Positions 1 to 6,769 of a stretch of 13,548 nt of DNA are shown here, one piece after another (position 1 is the first letter of the stretch; the number at the start of each line of letters is the position of its first letter). A program made the position numbers and the translations under genes. The notes under the pieces are model-generated. The model saw only the letters and a program-made list of their open reading frames with translations, had not been told where the DNA came from and did not search any database. The DNA comes from VFMC01 sp031404435 (GTDB lineage Bacteria; Actinomycetota; Acidimicrobiia; Acidimicrobiales; Ilumatobacteraceae), in contig JANNHO010000195.1 of the NCBI GenBank assembly GCA_031404435.1, positions 1 through 13,548 of the forward strand, read 5' to 3'.

Positions 1-171
1 GGACTCGAGCTTGATCCTGGTCTCGTCGGTGAACTGCTCGATCAACGCTCTCGATACCGTAGTGACGAACGCTGTATACCTGCAGGCCAGGATCCTCCTC
101 GCCACCCCCAGTGCCGCAGCTCCCCGGACGGCGACTGCCGCTGCGGCTCCGTGAATCGTGATCTGGATCAT
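1..171 (-). CDS. Unrecognised protein, N-terminal part only (runs off left edge)
   Basis: Reading leftwards from an ATG at 171, an open frame of 57 codons continues to the window edge without a stop, so the gene is cut by the boundary. The start is supported by GGAGG five bases upstream (177-181). The visible peptide begins MIQITIHGAAAAVAVRG, is rich in Ala and Val over its first 25 residues, then becomes more polar and ends in TDETRIKLES at the edge. The Ala/Val stretch is short and interrupted by Arg and His, so I do not call a signal peptide or membrane helix. The gene starts 58 bases after the stop of the ligase-carrier-acyltransferase gene, on the same strand, so co-transcription and a role in the same modification pathway are likely but inferred. 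I recognise no family. Confidence 0.6.
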   Translation of the reverse strand, partial: MIQITIHGAAAAVAVRGAAALGVARRILACRYTAFVTTVSRALIEQFTDETRIKLES

Positions 172-176
172 GTCGT

Positions 177-181
177 CCTCC
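177..181 (-). promoter_or_regulatory. Shine-Dalgarno site for the left-edge gene
   Basis: The minus strand reads TTTGGAGGACGACATG. A perfect GGAGG sits five bases before the ATG at 171. It is the main reason to accept the truncated left-edge frame as a real gene. Confidence 0.6.
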
Positions 182-229
182 AAAGAGTTCGGTGGTCAGG
201 GGGAGGGTGGCGGTCGAGACGCGGGCCGG

Positions 230-2812
230 TCATGCGGTGGATGGCTCAAGCACTCGCGGCCGGCGATGGACCGGGAGTGTCGCGAAGGTCCTCCCGGCCA
301 GCGCGCACGTCACGTCGATCACCCGGTCGGCGACGAACCACACCAGCACACCGGCAGCGAGCGTCCCCACATAAGCCCAGCCCAGGGGCATGACTTCCGC
401 GAGACGCGGCCAGATCGTGAAATGACTGATCAGGATCCACATGCTGGCCGACGCGAGCGTGGCGACCGGCCGCACGATCACGCGCGGGATCGAGACCTCG
501 CGGAACCAGACCAGGGTGACGAGACACACCCCGATGAACCACTCACGCGGCGGGTAGTCGAAGAAACCGGCGATCGACGCCACGCAAAGCGCGCTCGTGA
601 TCAGCCGCTTGTGCGTCGAATCGGATCGTTGAATCAGCCAACCGAGCACGAAGAACCACGCAATGCTGTGGGTCCGGAAGCGGATGTTGTACCAATCGCC
701 AAGCCACGCCCACTCCATACGCAGTAACAGCGTGCCAGCGAACAAGGCGAGCGGGAACCCGTACGGGAAGCGCCGGTCCAGCTGGCGAATCGACGGCACC
801 GCCAGCAGTGCTGTGACGACGACGACCAGCTGGACGAAGACCTCGATGAACCAGAAATGCCAATGATCACCGCTGTGCCCGGGTGGCCCGAGATAGTTGT
901 TCAACAACAGAACGGTGCCGATGCCATATGACGCCCCGAGGAACCACCCAGACCACGCCCACAGCACCGTCGGCACGGCCACACGTGCCACGGTGAGCAG
1001 GCCGGCGCGAACGCGTTGCTTGGTCGACTCGATCGGCATCATGAATCTCGCCAGGTTGAATCCGACAACGGCGAGGAGGGTGTGAGCGCCGCCGGGGACG
1101 AATCGAAGCCGCATGTGCGTGGACACGATGGCGCAGATTGCGAGGGCTCGCAGCACCACGGTCGTGTCGACACTTGCCAGGCGCCGGTGCCGCTGGTGCG
1201 TCAGGCGATCGAGTTCCGCGACGGGCGTGAGTTGCCAGTTCGCCGGAAGTCGGCCGAGCGCATCCTCGAGACGGATGGAACATTCGATGTAGCTGAGTGA
1301 ATCGCCGCCCAACGACACGAACGTCGCCAGCGAAGGCACCGCATCGAGTTCGAACACCGAGGCGAAGACCCCTGAAGCTGTCGCCCTGGTCTCACCCGGG
1401 ACCCTGTCGGCACAGGCGCGTACAAGCGCGTCGTAGTCGACCTTGCCGGACAACGTCCTCGGCACCGCTCCGTCATCCACGACCAAAGCAGCATCGGGAA
1501 GCTTGGTGTGGTCACGAACGAGCGCCGCCACCGCAGTGGGATCCGCGTTCGACGCGACGACCGTCAATCGATCGTCCGTGCCACCGACTGCCACCTCGAC
1601 GCCGCCACCCAGACGCTGCCGCAACCACGATTCGACCGTGTCAAGATCGACGCGAACACCGAACGGCTTGACGAATCTCGACTTCCGTCCCACGATCTCA
1701 TAGACATCGGCGATCGGGTCGTACCTGCCCAGGTCCCCTGTCCTGAGTTCGTCAATCGTCCGCCCGAGCGCCAGATCCGCAGAGCGTTCCGCGTAGCCGA
1801 GCATCACGTTCGGCCCGCTATAGACGAGCTCGCCCACACCGTCGCATCGACCCTCGACCGGGCGGAGCGCGAACGATCCTCCAGGTATCGCGCGACCGAT
1901 CGCTCCCGGGCTGCGGACTCCGTCCTCCGGACGGAGATACGCCATGCGTGCCGTGGCCTCCGTTTGGCCGTACATGACATAAAAGTCGACGCCACGAGTT
2001 TCCGAAAGAGTGATCCAACGCCGAACCGTGTCTGGCGCGAGCCGGCCCCCGGCCTGAGTCACGAACCGCAACGACGGGACGAAGAGGCGATCCGGCCCCG
2101 CACGGTCGAGCAGATCGAACGTATGCGGCACACCCGCAACGTTGGTCACCTCGTGACGTTCGAGGGCGTTCCGGAAGCAGGGATCAACGACCGACGCTTC
2201 GCACATGACCACCGTCGCACCGACCAACAGATGCGAATGAAGCACCGATAAGCCGTAGCAGTAGTGAAAAGGCAACGACGAGATCCCGCGATCACGCGCG
2301 CTCAGGTCGAGGTATTCGGCGATCGCCGACGCATTGCTCGACAGGTTGCCGTGTGACAGCCGAACAAGTTTCGGGCTACCCGTCGATCCCGATGTGCTCA
2401 ACAACAACACCAACTCAGGGTGCATCATCACCGGCACGTGGCGCCGCCGAGTGATGTCGAGCGTCTCCCGATTCGCATCGACGACCGCGGCAGCATCCCA
2501 CGACGAGGCGAGTTCGCTCACATGTTCACTCGCCAGCAGCGGGACATGTCCTCGATCAAGCAACGCGAGATACGTAATCACGAACTCGACCGATCTATCA
2601 CCCGTCAACACCACCAACGACCTGGTATCGAGATCGAGCCAATCACCACGTTCAACGACGCGACCAAGCAACTCGCCATACGTGACCATCGAATCTTCGT
2701 CACGCAGAGCGATCGAGGACTTGCGAACATCCCCCGACCGCAGGATGCGCTCGACAAAACGATCCGCTGTCAGCACGCATCGATGGTACGTATTCCTATC
2801 GTCCGACAGCAA
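230..2812 (-). CDS. Fused AMP-forming ligase, carrier protein and membrane acyltransferase
   Basis: Three modules lie in one 860-residue chain. Residues about 15-465 are an acyl/aminoacyl-adenylating ligase with the P-loop STSGSTGSPK (139-148), YGQTEATARM (281-290), RTGDLGRYD (357-365) and the C-terminal catalytic Lys in LSGKVDY (K457). Residues about 475-540 are a carrier domain with the phosphopantetheine site LGGDS (Ser505). Residues about 548-845 are a multi-pass membrane domain resembling acyltransferase family 3, starting RALAICAIVSTH with a candidate His566. By family logic, ATP activates an acid, the carrier holds it as a thioester, and the membrane domain transfers it to a glycan, lipid or other envelope acceptor; this resembles the separate DltA/DltC/DltB proteins but in one chain. 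The substrate is unknown. The longest frame begins at a TTG (2812); a GTG at 2776 is about as likely, and neither has a convincing ribosome site. The next gene follows 58 bases downstream. Confidence 0.85.
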   Translation of the reverse strand: MLSDDRNTYHRCVLTADRFVERILRSGDVRKSSIALRDEDSMVTYGELLGRVVERGDWLDLDTRSLVVLTGDRSVEFVITYLALLDRGHVPLLASEHVSELASSWDAAAVVDANRETLDITRRRHVPVMMHPELVLLLSTSGSTGSPKLVRLSHGNLSSNASAIAEYLDLSARDRGISSLPFHYCYGLSVLHSHLLVGATVVMCEASVVDPCFRNALERHEVTNVAGVPHTFDLLDRAGPDRLFVPSLRFVTQAGGRLAPDTVRRWITLSETRGVDFYVMYGQTEATARMAYLRPEDGVRSPGAIGRAIPGGSFALRPVEGRCDGVGELVYSGPNVMLGYAERSADLALGRTIDELRTGDLGRYDPIADVYEIVGRKSRFVKPFGVRVDLDTVESWLRQRLGGGVEVAVGGTDDRLTVVASNADPTAVAALVRDHTKLPDAALVVDDGAVPRTLSGKVDYDALVRACADRVPGETRATASGVFASVFELDAVPSLATFVSLGGDSLSYIECSIRLEDALGRLPANWQLTPVAELDRLTHQRHRRLASVDTTVVLRALAICAIVSTHMRLRFVPGGAHTLLAVVGFNLARFMMPIESTKQRVRAGLLTVARVAVPTVLWAWSGWFLGASYGIGTVLLLNNYLGPPGHSGDHWHFWFIEVFVQLVVVVTALLAVPSIRQLDRRFPYGFPLALFAGTLLLRMEWAWLGDWYNIRFRTHSIAWFFVLGWLIQRSDSTHKRLITSALCVASIAGFFDYPPREWFIGVCLVTLVWFREVSIPRVIVRPVATLASASMWILISHFTIWPRLAEVMPLGWAYVGTLAAGVLVWFVADRVIDVTCALAGRTFATLPVHRRPRVLEPSTA

Positions 2813-2845
2813 GTACGCCAGCAGAACATCAGCAACGCGAGCTAA

Positions 2846-3020
2846 TCAGCCTGGCCCGCTCCCCAGAACGGACGCAAGTGGTGTCACCGACCGCCGGGCC
2901 GGATACGCCCAGATGCACCTACGTGGTGTGGCTCGAGAGAGGGTTGATCCAGCGCGAACACGATCCAAAGTAGGAGTGCCCGCCACGTCCCCAACCCAAG
3001 CAGAGACCGTGGAGGTAGTG
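2846..3020 (+). other. Probable IS110-type left-end remnant (possible bridge RNA region)
   Basis: This non-coding stretch lies between the start of the ligase fusion and the decayed IS110 transposase. IS110-group elements carry a non-coding left end, which encodes the bridge RNA, directly upstream of the transposase, so the position fits. A small inverted repeat, CACC-tacgt-GGTG, is visible near 2918-2930. I cannot define the element's edge or a full bridge RNA fold. The promoter of the minus-strand ligase gene must also lie here, but I see no clear hexamers. Confidence 0.3.
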
Positions 3021-3508
3021 ATGCAAGTGATCATCGGGATCGGCCCGCACCAGGCGACCCACACGGCTGTCGCCGTCGACGGCAGCGAGGACGAGCTGGC
3101 GTGGCCCCAAGGTCGTGCGACGCGGGCGCAGGTCGAAGAACTGTTGACGTGGGCGGCGCCGTTCCCGTCTCGGACGTGGGCGATCGAGGGTGCCGAAGGG
3201 CTCGCGTTCCTGCTCGCTCAACAACCTGTCACCGCCGGCGAAACCGTGGTCGACGTTCCCGCGACCACTCGCACCGTACCTGTCGAGTTCTCCTCCGGCG
3301 GTCGGATCGCGCACCGTCTGTCACGCCGACTGAACCGCAGCCTGGACTCTGCGATCCACATGGCGGCGGTCGCCCAACTCCGCCACGAGCACAGTGCGGG
3401 CCGGATCTACCTCGAACGCAAAGTCGCCGAGGGCACGACCAACGCGGAGCATTGACGTCGTTGAAGCGACACGTCAGTAACGCCATCTCCAACCTCGTCA
3501 GCCGCTGA
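3021..3508 (+). pseudogene. Decayed IS110-family transposase (internal deletion plus frameshift)
   Basis: The ATG at 3021 follows GGAGG by five bases. The first 80 or so residues match the N-terminal half of IS110 transposases (VIIGIGPHQATHTAVAV, then RTWAIEGAEGLAFLLAQQ, then VVDVPAT). The text then jumps to the C-terminal part (HRLSRRLNRSLDSAIHMAA, then GRIYLERKVAEG). About 200 residues of the usual 350-400 are missing, with the join near 3270-3300; the lost part includes the later Asp residues of the DEDD site. The first catalytic Asp (normally GVDPHK) is Gly8 here, while the Glu of WAIEGA (Glu56) remains. A single missing G after GAG at about 3450 gives a stop at 3453-3455. In the shifted frame the C-terminus continues as ALTSLKRHVSNAISNLVSR to a stop at 3506-3508. 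The product cannot be an active recombinase. A longer in-frame extension back to 2334 is antisense to the ligase gene and is not part of the transposase. Confidence 0.85.
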
Positions 3509-3860
3509 CTATCGAAGGCCCAGGAGGGCAGGAAGGAACGACTCGTAGCCAGCGTGACCGGTCTCACATCCTCACGACCGGTTCTTCGGCGAAGCCACTC
3601 CCGGACCCCGACCTCAACGCTACGACGACCGCACGACCGGTCGAACAACCGCGCCCCAAAGCACCGCGCCGCGTATCGTGGTTGAGCGAGTGAGGCACGG
3701 CGCCGTCCGGGCGTACGCCGTCCCAGTCCTCGCAAATCGTGGTGGTGCGGTGATCTACGCCACGCCGTCATCCACATTCCGGGCGCAGTCGGACGCCTCG
3801 TCCGCTGAGGCTGTGATCATACGCAGGCACCGAAACGCCCATTCGGACTAACGCATGCCC

Positions 3861-3888
3861 TTGCATCCTCCGCCGGACGGAGTACCAT
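3861..3888 (+). promoter_or_regulatory. Weak candidate promoter with inverted repeat, lipoprotein gene
   Basis: TTGCAT (3861-3866) and TACCAT (3883-3888) are separated by 16 bases, about 57 bases before the ATG at 3945. The spacer contains the inverted repeat CTCCG-N5-CGGAG (3868-3882), which could bind a repressor. The -35 match is poor (three of six bases), so this remains a guess. Confidence 0.22.
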
Positions 3889-3934
3889 CCATTTACCCTG
3901 TGTACGGTGGCAAACAGGCGCGTAGCGCCACTCC

Positions 3935-3940
3935 GGAGGA
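3935..3940 (+). promoter_or_regulatory. Shine-Dalgarno site for the lipoprotein gene
   Basis: GGAGGA lies just before ACCC and the ATG at 3945, an ideal spacing. It chooses this start over an upstream in-frame ATG at 3855, which would place about 30 extra residues before the signal peptide. The site overlaps the palindrome CTCCGGAG (3931-3938), which could partly hide it in the mRNA. Confidence 0.6.
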
Positions 3941-3944
3941 ACCC

Positions 3945-4676
3945 ATGTCTCGACGTCTCGCCGCGAACTTTGCCCTCTGCATCGTCGCCGTCTTCGCGTT
4001 CGCCGCATGCGGCGGCGGCGGTGACGGCGGTGACGACGGATCGTCGAGATCGGACGATCGGGACGAGCAGTCCGCGGACGCAGTGGACGAGACCACCGCG
4101 TCCAAGGACGACGACGCGACGGAGAAGGATGTGCCCGACTCCGCCGACACGGACTCGTCGGACGCGGGAGCCGCCGACCCGGCTGCGCCGACCGTCGACA
4201 TCCTCACCGACTTCGGCGACGTCTGTCGCAGCGTGTCGCTGCCCGGCGCGACGGCGTACGACCCGGCGCGAACCGGCACCCATCCGCTCATCACGATGTC
4301 CGGCGAGGGCGCGGACTACCAGACCTCGCTCGCGCTGCTCCCCGACCAGTGGGATCCGGTGATCGGCGAGGAGCAGACCGTCGAACTGGTGGCGTGCCTC
4401 GCTCGCACCTCGACGACGCTCATCGAGACCTGCACCGGCTACCTCGACGACGACAACCAGGACATCGGCAACACCGTGGAGCTGTACGACGCGTCGTACG
4501 ACGTGCAGCTCATCGCCGCGACGACCGGTGAGGTGATCGCGACGACGCAACTCGACGCAACGGAGGACACGTGTCCCTCGTTCGTGTTCTTCGACGCCGA
4601 CGAGTCAGTGAAGCCCTGGTACGCCGAGCCCACCGACGAACTGACAGCCTTCCTCGCTCCGTTCGTCGAGACGTGA
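3945..4676 (+). CDS. Secreted lipoprotein of unknown function
   Basis: The 243-residue product starts with a short lipoprotein signal: MSRRLAANF, a hydrophobic core, then the lipobox-like FAAC with Cys22 as the expected lipidation site. Residues about 23-85 form an extracellular linker made mainly of Asp, Ser, Ala, Glu and Gly. From about residue 86 to the end there is a compact domain with Cys in DVCRS, LVACLA, ETCTGY and DTCPSF, which may form two disulfides. I do not recognise a named family; the pattern (LP..W, LVAC, ETC, then a later CP) recalls uncharacterised actinobacterial exported proteins, from memory and not searched. It lies on the strand opposite the ATPase gene and converges with it, 98 bases from the ATPase stop. 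A link with the injection system is therefore not shown. The start is fixed by the GGAGGA site. Confidence 0.8.
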   Translation: MSRRLAANFALCIVAVFAFAACGGGGDGGDDGSSRSDDRDEQSADAVDETTASKDDDATEKDVPDSADTDSSDAGAADPAAPTVDILTDFGDVCRSVSLPGATAYDPARTGTHPLITMSGEGADYQTSLALLPDQWDPVIGEEQTVELVACLARTSTTLIETCTGYLDDDNQDIGNTVELYDASYDVQLIAATTGEVIATTQLDATEDTCPSFVFFDADESVKPWYAEPTDELTAFLAPFVET

Positions 4677-4774
4677 GGTTGGACGACGGACGCTGCGCTC
4701 GACTCCTACGCCACACGAACGAGCCCGGGCACCGGCGCAGTCGCTGTTTGACCCCGAGCGAAGGTGCTACAGCG

Positions 4775-6769
4775 CTAGCTGAGCAGATCTGCGTAGCGGC
4801 CGAACTCGCTGACTAGGCACAACCGACCCATCTTCCGGTACTCGCGTTGCACCGCGGCGACCACGTCGGCCATCACCACTGGCCGTCCTGCCTCGGCGGC
4901 CAGGTAGGCGGCGGTGATCACCGTGTTGCGGATGCTGCCGCCGGTGAGGTCGAACGCCACCGCACAGAACTCGAGATCGAGCCCGTCCGTCGGTACCGTC
5001 GGTCGGAACTCGTGTCGCCACAGCCGTTCGCGCGCTGCTGCATCGGGCCGGGGGAAATCGATCATCACATCGAGCCGGCGGGTGAACGCCTCGTCCAGGT
5101 TCGCCCCGAGATTGGTCGTGAGGATCGCGAGGCCGGCGAACCGTTCGATCCTCTGCAGCAGGTACGACACCTCGATGTTCGCGTACCGGTCACGAGCGTC
5201 CTTGACCTCGCTGCGTTTGCCGAAGATCGCGTCGGCCTCGTCGAACAGCAGAACCGTGTTGGTCCGCTCGGCCTCGGTGAAGATCACCTCCAACTTCTTT
5301 TCGGTCTCACCGATGTACTTGTCGACCACGCTGCTGAGGTCGACTGCGTGCATGTCGTAGCCGAGGTCACGTGCGATCACCTCCGCGGCGGTGGTCTTGC
5401 CAGTGCCCGACGGCCCGGCGAACAGCGCCGCGATCCCGCGGTTGCGCCAACCGCGCCCGAGCTCCCACTGCTGCATCACCTGGTCGCGCCAACGGACCCG
5501 CACGGCCAGTTCGCGGAGCTGGCTCTCGACGGTATGCGGCAGGATCAGATCGTCCCAGTCCGAGATCGGATCGAGCCGGCGGGCCAAACGATCAAGGCCC
5601 ACCGCCGATTGCGATCGGGCGGCAGCGCTCAGCTCGGCAAAGCCGAGACGTGCTGCCCGTGCGGTCTCCGACCGCACTGCTGTGGCGGCCCGCACGATCT
5701 GCTCTGGCGACAGCCGGAACGAGCTCTGGACAGCTTCTATTGCGCCGGGTTCGACACAAGCCTCGCCGAGCGAGCGAACCCAGATGGCGCCGAGCGCGCT
5801 GGGAGTCGGCTCGTCGATCGGCAGGTGATTCGCCATGGTGGACGCCCACGCCGGATTCCACACCCGAGATCCGACGAACACCACAGCACCTGAGCCTGCG
5901 GCGAGTTGATGGGTCGCCCGGGGGGCGCGTTCGGCCAAGTCCTCCACCGGGCGGATGATCGCTACGGCACCGGTCAGCGCCTGATGGCGAACGACTGCGC
6001 CGACCACCATGTCGAGCTCGTCGGTGGCCGCCAGGGACACGTCGATGATCAGGGCGGCCCTATTCAAGGATGCCGCTGCGGCGGCAGCCACATGAACCGC
6101 GGTACCGCCGATCCCTTCCGTCAGGTGCACGAGCACCGAGGATTCCAAGATGTCAGCGACAGCATCGATCTCGGGTGCCTCGACGGTGACCTCGCCGACG
6201 GCGAATCTTGCGAGGAGCGGTTCACAACCGGTTCCGCCCAGGAGCAGATCGGTGGCGAAGTCGGGAACCCGCAGGGTACGGCTGAGGAATGGGCCGTCGC
6301 TGTCGATGAGTACGAGCGCGTTCAACGAGAGGCCGCCGGACGTCGCGAACCGGCGGCGGTCGTCGGAGGAAGAGGGTTCGAGACCGCACATCGTCATCGC
6401 CAGCCCGATCGTTGCCCGGCGTTTGGTGAGGTCGTCGTGGAGGTACCCGTAGAGCTTCTCGAATCGTGAATCGATGTCGGGAGCGAGCGCAGCGATGAGC
6501 ACGTCGATGTCTGCGGCATCGAGTCCGCATCGCTTCGCAACCGATGACATCTGCGGGCCGAGCGGTTGCGCGCGCAGCGGAGGATCACCTGGCGATCCAC
6601 CGGCATCGAGCAGCCCGATCGCTTGGTCATGGGTCAGGTAGAGACCGCGCAGCGGATGGTCGCTGCCGCCCGCAGCATCACTTTGACGAGCAACGAGCGT
6701 GGCCACACGGGCGCGGAGCACCGTGAGTCGTTCCATGACCTCGAGGGCGGATGGACGAGCCACGGTCAC
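4775..6769 (-). CDS. eCIS-type AAA+ ATPase
   Basis: A 664-residue ATPase of the kind found in contractile injection (Afp/PVC/eCIS) loci. Positions count from a GTG at 6769. Residues about 80-130 contain the DIDVLIAALAPDIDSRFEKL and YGYLHDDLTKRR patterns, typical of the winged-helix-like N-terminal domain of these ATPases. A degenerate segment follows to about 400, then the active AAA+ domain: Walker A GPSGTGKT (452-459), Walker B LLFDEADA (507-514), sensor 1 ILTTN (549-553), arginine pair in FTRRLDV (564-565) and sensor 2 GGSIRN (610-615). The role in such systems is thought to be assembly or loading, not firing, but it is poorly defined. The GTG overlaps the stop of the giant gene (GTGA), implying coupling; a second GTG at 6763, behind AGGTGA, is also possible. 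A longer frame from 6841 would overlap the giant gene by 76 bases and adds a non-family-like peptide. Confidence 0.88.
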   Translation of the reverse strand: MTVARPSALEVMERLTVLRARVATLVARQSDAAGGSDHPLRGLYLTHDQAIGLLDAGGSPGDPPLRAQPLGPQMSSVAKRCGLDAADIDVLIAALAPDIDSRFEKLYGYLHDDLTKRRATIGLAMTMCGLEPSSSDDRRRFATSGGLSLNALVLIDSDGPFLSRTLRVPDFATDLLLGGTGCEPLLARFAVGEVTVEAPEIDAVADILESSVLVHLTEGIGGTAVHVAAAAAASLNRAALIIDVSLAATDELDMVVGAVVRHQALTGAVAIIRPVEDLAERAPRATHQLAAGSGAVVFVGSRVWNPAWASTMANHLPIDEPTPSALGAIWVRSLGEACVEPGAIEAVQSSFRLSPEQIVRAATAVRSETARAARLGFAELSAAARSQSAVGLDRLARRLDPISDWDDLILPHTVESQLRELAVRVRWRDQVMQQWELGRGWRNRGIAALFAGPSGTGKTTAAEVIARDLGYDMHAVDLSSVVDKYIGETEKKLEVIFTEAERTNTVLLFDEADAIFGKRSEVKDARDRYANIEVSYLLQRIERFAGLAILTTNLGANLDEAFTRRLDVMIDFPRPDAAARERLWRHEFRPTVPTDGLDLEFCAVAFDLTGGSIRNTVITAAYLAAEAGRPVVMADVVAAVQREYRKMGRLCLVSEFGRYADLLS

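Larger units (their letters stand above)
3509..3944. other. Gene-free spacer between IS110 remnant and lipoprotein gene
   Basis: I see no convincing gene on either strand in these 436 bases. Open frames here have poor, Arg-rich composition and no ribosome sites. The stretch holds three copies of GACCGGT (3556-3562, 3576-3582, 3635-3641), two 10-base palindromes close together (ACGGCGCCGT at 3697-3706 and GGCGTACGCC at 3710-3719), and the upstream control region of the lipoprotein gene. It probably includes the right end of the degraded IS110 element, but I cannot place its boundary. Confidence 0.5.

Noticed and set aside
158..727. A 189-residue open frame on the plus strand
   Set aside because: It is antisense to the acyltransferase membrane domain and consists of charged, low-information sequence.
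2334..3020. Upstream in-frame extension of the IS110 remnant
   Set aside because: The extension is antisense to the ligase gene and low in motif content; the transposase family start and a GGAGG site match 3021.
3768..4550. A 260-residue open frame on the minus strand
   Set aside because: It mirrors the lipoprotein gene, is dominated by Arg and Val, and lacks a ribosome site; the plus-strand frame has a signal peptide and GGAGGA.
4677..4774. Possible bidirectional terminator between the lipoprotein and ATPase genes
   Set aside because: Only very short complementary pieces are visible and there is no stable GC stem with a T-run.
4847..5893. A 348-residue open frame on the plus strand
   Set aside because: It is antisense to the AAA+ domain, whose Walker motifs are clear on the minus strand.
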